This document shows positions 60,438-64,000 of a stretch of 64,000 nucleotides of DNA, piece after piece (position 1 is the first letter of the stretch; the number at the start of each line of letters is the position of its first letter). This DNA is from Betaproteobacteria bacterium Ga0077526 (lineage in GTDB: Bacteria > Pseudomonadota > Gammaproteobacteria > Burkholderiales > Ga0077523): the NCBI GenBank assembly GCA_001464765.1, contig LNDV01000014.1:89584-153583 (forward strand), given 5' to 3'. The notes under the pieces were generated by a model that saw only the letters and a program-made list of their open reading frames with translations, searched no databases and was not told the DNA's origin. The position numbers and the translations under genes are program-made.

Positions 60438-61226
60438 TCACACCAGCAACCGATGCTCGCTATGCGCATTCAGTTCTTCCAGCCGACCCACGAACTGCAC
60501 GAACTCCAGACCGTATCGCTCTTCGAGGGTCCGGGCACGGGCCCGGAGCTGTTCCCACCGCGTAGGTGTCGGCCGGCGCTGAAACGCAAACACGGCAACG
60601 TTGCCCTTGCGCTCGGCCGGCAGACACAACACCTGGCTGTCGAAGACGCGCTCGATCCGCTGGAGAAAGGTGTCGAAACGCGGATCGGTGCTCCACAGGT
60701 TTACCACCAGCACCCCGTCGGCATCCAGCGCCTGCCGGCAGTGCGAGTAGAAATCCTCGGACGCGAGAGACTCGACCTGGGAATTGGCGTCGAAGCCGTC
60801 GACCACCAGCACATCGCAACTGGCGCGAGCGATGCGCACATGCTCCGCCCCGTCGTCGACCAGGACCGTGAAGCGCTCGTCGTTCTCCGGGACGAAGAAG
60901 AAGCTCCGTGCTGCCGCGACCACCTTCGGGTTGGTCTCGATCACGGTGACGAGGGCCGACGGAAACCGGTGATAGGCGAACTTGGCGAGGGACCCGCCGC
61001 CCAGCCCGATCATCAGGAAACGCCGGGGTGAGGGATGGAACAGCAGGAAACCCATCATCGCCCGCGTGTACGAAAGCACGAGGGCGAAGGGGTCCGCGAT
61101 GCGCATGGAACTCTGCACGGTGTCCGTGCCGAGGTAGAGCGAGCGGATGCCGTTCTCCTCGCTCACCTGCACGATCGCGTCGTCGCCGCGCGCACGCCGC
61201 TGCCGCAGTTTGGACATGAAGCTCAT
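60438..61226 (-). CDS. Spermidine-synthase-like (class I SAM-dependent transferase) protein
   Basis: The 262-residue product has the aminopropyltransferase core: L-M-I-G-L-G-G-G-S-L (about residue 71) as the AdoMet-type loop, then V-I-E-T-N-P-K-V and V-V-D-G-F-D-A (about residue 140). The N-terminal catalytic segment is short, and a polyamine-binding glutamate is not clear, so it may be a spermidine synthase-like protein rather than SpeE itself. It is read leftwards toward rppH, with the repeat element between them. It is divergent from proS. Confidence 0.75.
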   Translation of the reverse strand: MSFMSKLRQRRARGDDAIVQVSEENGIRSLYLGTDTVQSSMRIADPFALVLSYTRAMMGFLLFHPSPRRFLMIGLGGGSLAKFAYHRFPSALVTVIETNPKVVAAARSFFFVPENDERFTVLVDDGAEHVRIARASCDVLVVDGFDANSQVESLASEDFYSHCRQALDADGVLVVNLWSTDPRFDTFLQRIERVFDSQVLCLPAERKGNVAVFAFQRRPTPTRWEQLRARARTLEERYGLEFVQFVGRLEELNAHSEHRLLV

Positions 61227-61281
61227 GGGGCGACGATTATGCCCGGTAAACTAGCGCCTTTATCCCCTGGACGAAGGCGCG

Positions 61282-62991
61282 ATGCGAGTTTCCCAGTTTT
61301 TCCTCTCCACCCTGAAGGAAGCCCCGGCGGAAGCCGAACTCGTGAGCCACCGGCTCATGCTGCGGGCCGGCCTCATCCGCAAGCTCGGCAGCGGCCTGTA
61401 CTCCTGGATGCCGCTCGGTCTGCGCGTCCTGCGCAAGGTGGAGACCATCGTGCGCGAGGAAATGAATCGCGCGGGCGCCGTGGAGCTGTTCATGCCCGCC
61501 GTGCAGCCCGCGGAGCTGTGGCAGGAGACCGGACGCTGGCAGGTCTTCGGGCCGCAGATGCTGAAGATCAAGGACCGCCACGAACGCGAGTTCTGCTTCG
61601 GCCCGACCCACGAGGAAGTCATCACCGACATCGCGCGGCGCGAGATCAAGAGCTATCGCCAGCTGCCGGTCAATTTCTACCAGATCCAGACCAAGTTCCG
61701 CGATGAGATCCGCCCGCGCTTCGGCGTGATGCGCGCCCGCGAGTTCGTGATGAAGGACGCCTATTCCTTCCACACGAGCTTCGAGGACCTCGAACGAGAG
61801 TACCGGGTCATGTACGACGCGTACTCGCAGGTATTCACCCGGCTCGGTCTCAAGTTCCGCGCCGTGGCTGCGGACACGGGTGCCATCGGCGGTACCGGTT
61901 CGCACGAGTTCCACGTGCTGGCCGATTCCGGCGAGGATGCCATCGCCTTCTGCCCCACTTCCGACTACGCCGCGAACGTCGAACTCGCCGAGGCCGTCGC
62001 GCCGACCGAGCCGCGCGCCGCCGCGACCGAATCAATGCGCGAGGTCGAAACGCCCGGGCGCAAGACGATCGAGGAGGTGAGCGAGTTCCTAAAGGTCGCC
62101 CCGAGCCGCGTGCTGAAGGTCGTGGCCGTCTTCAACGAGGACAAGCTCACGATGGTGCTGCTCCGCGGCGATCACCTGGTCAACGAAGTGAAGCTCGGCA
62201 AGCTCCCTGGGCTCGCAGGCTTTCGCTACGCCACCGAGGAGGACATCGTGCGGCACACCGGCTCGCGTGCCGGTTACCTCGGCCCCATCGGATTGCCGGC
62301 CACGGTCGACGTGATCGCCGACCGCGCCGTGCTCGCGATGGCCGACTTCGCGTGCGGCGCCAACAAGGCGGGCTTCCACCTGACGGGCGTCAACTTCGGG
62401 CGTGACCTGCCCGTGCCGGACAAGGTCTTCGACGTGCGCAACGTTGTCGAAGGCGATGCGAGCCCCGACGGCAAGGGCACGCTGTCGTTGTGCCGCGGCA
62501 TCGAAGTGGGCCACGTGTTCCAGCTCCGCACGAAGTACTCGTCCGCCATGTCGTGCACCTTCCTCGACGAGACGGGCCAGTCCCGGCCGATGGAGATGGG
62601 CTGCTACGGCATCGGTGTCTCGCGGATCGTGGCGGCGGCCATCGAACAGAATCACGACGACCGCGGGATCATCTTCCCGGATGCGATGGCGCCGTTCCAC
62701 GTGGCCATTGTCGCCATCGGCTACCGCAAGAGCGAAGCCGTGCGCACAGCCGCGAACAAGCTGCACGACGAGTTGCAGGCGGCGGGCCTCGAAGTGCTGC
62801 TCGACGACCGCGACGAGCGTCCCGGCGTGATGTTCGCCGACATGGAACTCACGGGCATTCCGCATCGCGTGACTGTCGGCGACCGCGGCCTGGAGAAGGG
62901 CGAACTCGAGTATCGCCACCGCCGCGACACCGCTTCGCAGAACGTCCCCGTCGAAGGGGCCGCCGCATGGGTGCAACAGCGCATCTCCTGA
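61282..62991 (+). CDS. proS: Prolyl-tRNA synthetase
   Basis: The 569-residue product matches the bacterial ProS: class II motif 1 (near residue 65), motif 2 ([13 protein letters not shown], about residue 140), the INS editing domain (about 225-400) and motif 3 (G-C-Y-G-I-G-V-S-R, about residue 445), then the anticodon-binding domain. The enzyme charges tRNA-Pro. The ATG at 61282 is the first in the open frame. It overlaps the transglycosylase gene by 25 bases. Confidence 0.96.
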   Translation: MRVSQFFLSTLKEAPAEAELVSHRLMLRAGLIRKLGSGLYSWMPLGLRVLRKVETIVREEMNRAGAVELFMPAVQPAELWQETGRWQVFGPQMLKIKDRHEREFCFGPTHEEVITDIARREIKSYRQLPVNFYQIQTKFRDEIRPRFGVMRAREFVMKDAYSFHTSFEDLEREYRVMYDAYSQVFTRLGLKFRAVAADTGAIGGTGSHEFHVLADSGEDAIAFCPTSDYAANVELAEAVAPTEPRAAATESMREVETPGRKTIEEVSEFLKVAPSRVLKVVAVFNEDKLTMVLLRGDHLVNEVKLGKLPGLAGFRYATEEDIVRHTGSRAGYLGPIGLPATVDVIADRAVLAMADFACGANKAGFHLTGVNFGRDLPVPDKVFDVRNVVEGDASPDGKGTLSLCRGIEVGHVFQLRTKYSSAMSCTFLDETGQSRPMEMGCYGIGVSRIVAAAIEQNHDDRGIIFPDAMAPFHVAIVAIGYRKSEAVRTAANKLHDELQAAGLEVLLDDRDERPGVMFADMELTGIPHRVTVGDRGLEKGELEYRHRRDTASQNVPVEGAAAWVQQRIS

Positions 62992-63692
62992 GAGGTCTCG
63001 CCGCGACGCTGCTGTGGGTCGCGGCGTCCGCGGCGTGGGCGGGCGCGCAGAAGTACGAGCCCCTGTCGGCGGCCGTGCAGGCGCGCCTGCAGCGCAGCGT
63101 GGCGGACGAAGGGGCAACACGCGTAGCGTTCGCGAGCGATGCCGATGCCGAGGTGTGGCTCGCGACGATGTCCCCACGCCTCGTGAAGCGCATGCCCGAC
63201 GAGGCCGGGCGCCGCGAGTTCCTGCTGACGGCCCACTACGAAGCCACTCGCGCGGGGCTCGATCCGCATCTGGTGCTGGGACTCATCCAGGTGGAAAGCA
63301 ACTTCCGGAAGTACGCCGTATCGAGCGCCGGCGCCCGCGGCTTCATGCAGGTGATGCCCTTCTGGACGAACGTCATCGGCAGCACCGAGCACAACCTCTT
63401 CCATCTGCGCACGAGCCTGCGGTACGGCTGCACGATCCTGCGTCACTACCTCGACATCGAGAAGGGCGACATGTATCGCGCCCTCGCCCGGTACAACGGC
63501 AGCCTCGGCAAGAACTCCGGCTATCCCGAGATGGTGCTGGGCGCCTCGCGCAGGCACTGGGCACCGGACGCTCCAGCAACGGCCCAGCGCGTCGGGCGTC
63601 AACCCCGCGAACCGAGCGAGCCGCGCAAGCACACCGGTCCGCAGGTTCGTGCGCAGTCGTCCGGCCCGATGCAGTACATGGGGTCTCCGTAA
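62967..63692 (+). CDS. Lytic transglycosylase (SLT domain), exported
   Basis: The 241-residue product has a signal peptide (about residues 1-27) and an SLT domain from about residue 85: E-S-N-F-R with the catalytic glutamate, [10 protein letters not shown], and [10 protein letters not shown] near residue 175. It cleaves peptidoglycan, forming anhydromuramic ends. The start is inside the last codons of proS, so the pair is translationally coupled. The low-complexity C-terminus (P-S-E-P-R-K...) is likely a disordered tail. Confidence 0.92.
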   Translation: MGATAHLLRGLAATLLWVAASAAWAGAQKYEPLSAAVQARLQRSVADEGATRVAFASDADAEVWLATMSPRLVKRMPDEAGRREFLLTAHYEATRAGLDPHLVLGLIQVESNFRKYAVSSAGARGFMQVMPFWTNVIGSTEHNLFHLRTSLRYGCTILRHYLDIEKGDMYRALARYNGSLGKNSGYPEMVLGASRRHWAPDAPATAQRVGRQPREPSEPRKHTGPQVRAQSSGPMQYMGSP

Positions 63693-64000
63693 CCCGGATC
63701 GGCCCCCGGAGTCGGGACGTTCGTCCCTCGTCCGGGCTACACGTCCACCTCCCGTAACCCGGACAAGGCGCCCCGCGCCGACTCCGGGGAGCGGTCACGC
63801 CCACGCCTCGGGCCCGTTCCCGATCGTCACCCTCCGCCAAGCCAACCCGGGAAACATCGCGACACGTTCACGCACCGCCCCCCCCGGAGTCGGGACGTTC
63901 GTCCCTCGTCCGTATATGGACTCCTCCCGGTTTGCAAGCAGAACGTTTGATGGTTTTTTGATCGACTGCGACCGTATATCCGGCCTCTGAGGTGGGCGTA
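63693..64000. repeat. REP-type repeat cluster D at the window end
   Basis: Three copies of the REP-type palindrome lie here: 63703-63740 (CCCCCGGAGTCGGGACG to CGTCCGGGCTAC), 63755-63789 in reverse orientation (TAACCCGGACAAGG to GACTCCGGGG) and 63881-63912, which ends early after CTCGTCCG. The first and third share a 32-base identical stretch. The rest of the 308 bases has no gene or terminator by eye. Confidence 0.75.

Noticed and set aside
1..64000. CRISPR arrays, tRNA or rRNA genes, integrases
   Set aside because: No regularly spaced direct repeats, tRNA-like cloverleaf sequence or rRNA sequence was recognised by eye, and no integrase or transposase was translated.

Overview
The window looks like chromosomal DNA of a high-GC betaproteobacterium, probably an uncultured member of Burkholderiales or a relative. 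The evidence is a DUF3460 small protein, a Bug-family solute receptor, a THX-type 30S ribosomal protein and the rppH next to proS arrangement. There is no phage, plasmid, CRISPR or tRNA signal. About 70 protein genes are packed tightly on both strands, many with overlapping start and stop codons. Gene calls rest on translated motifs, ribosome binding sites and context, not on database searches.

Layout. 1-2613: end of a D-aminoacylase-type amidohydrolase, pncB, a secreted nuclease and a small exported protein. 2741-10152: a catabolic block with a complete TRAP transporter, two phytanoyl-CoA-dioxygenase-like (PhyH) oxygenases, an SMP-30 lactonase and, divergently, a periplasmic cyclase-family hydrolase closed by a clear terminator. 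10217-21718: oligopeptidase B, DUF3460, a SEL1-repeat protein, YedK, an isomerase-cupin-flavin oxidoreductase run, an MFS exporter, a third PhyH and a glutathione transferase. 21719-24366: repeat island, cysE, a RelA-type HD protein with a damaged metal site, and an 800-bp gene-poor stretch full of inverted repeats before a FeeM-like N-acyl amino acid synthase.

25244-29455: sugar-acid catabolism (CoA-ester lyase, enolase-superfamily dehydratase, two-part UxaA-type dehydratase). 29543-30883: a 274-bp MITE-like element with 23-bp perfect terminal repeats, the tiny THX gene and a membrane-anchored protein. 30905-34138: FKBP, enoyl-CoA hydratase, a Crp/Fnr regulator and an ADP-ribosylglycohydrolase. 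34142-42371: a second D-aminoacylase, a TPR-methyltransferase, a first TonB-ExbB-ExbD set, a solute-binding protein and a Tat-exported amine oxidase whose stop codon lies in another element copy. 42640-46882: enolase-superfamily enzyme, Bug receptor, amidase and YkgJ-type protein.

47100-53061: cytochrome c, glycerol kinase, phosphotransferase, a divergent enolase paralogue, a DMT permease and a thioesterase. 53367-57713: a second TonB-ExbB-ExbD operon with a possible Fur site, then a PAS-PAS-GGDEF-EAL protein. 57838-63692: quinone oxidoreductase, a secreted barnase with its barstar, rppH, a spermidine-synthase-like protein, proS and a lytic transglycosylase. The window ends in REP-type repeats.

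The genes suggest a heterotroph with broad uptake and oxidation of organic acids, sugar acids and amino-acid derivatives. The least explained parts are two families of dispersed non-coding repeats, the structured region before the FeeM-like gene, and the PhyH-rich catabolic block.
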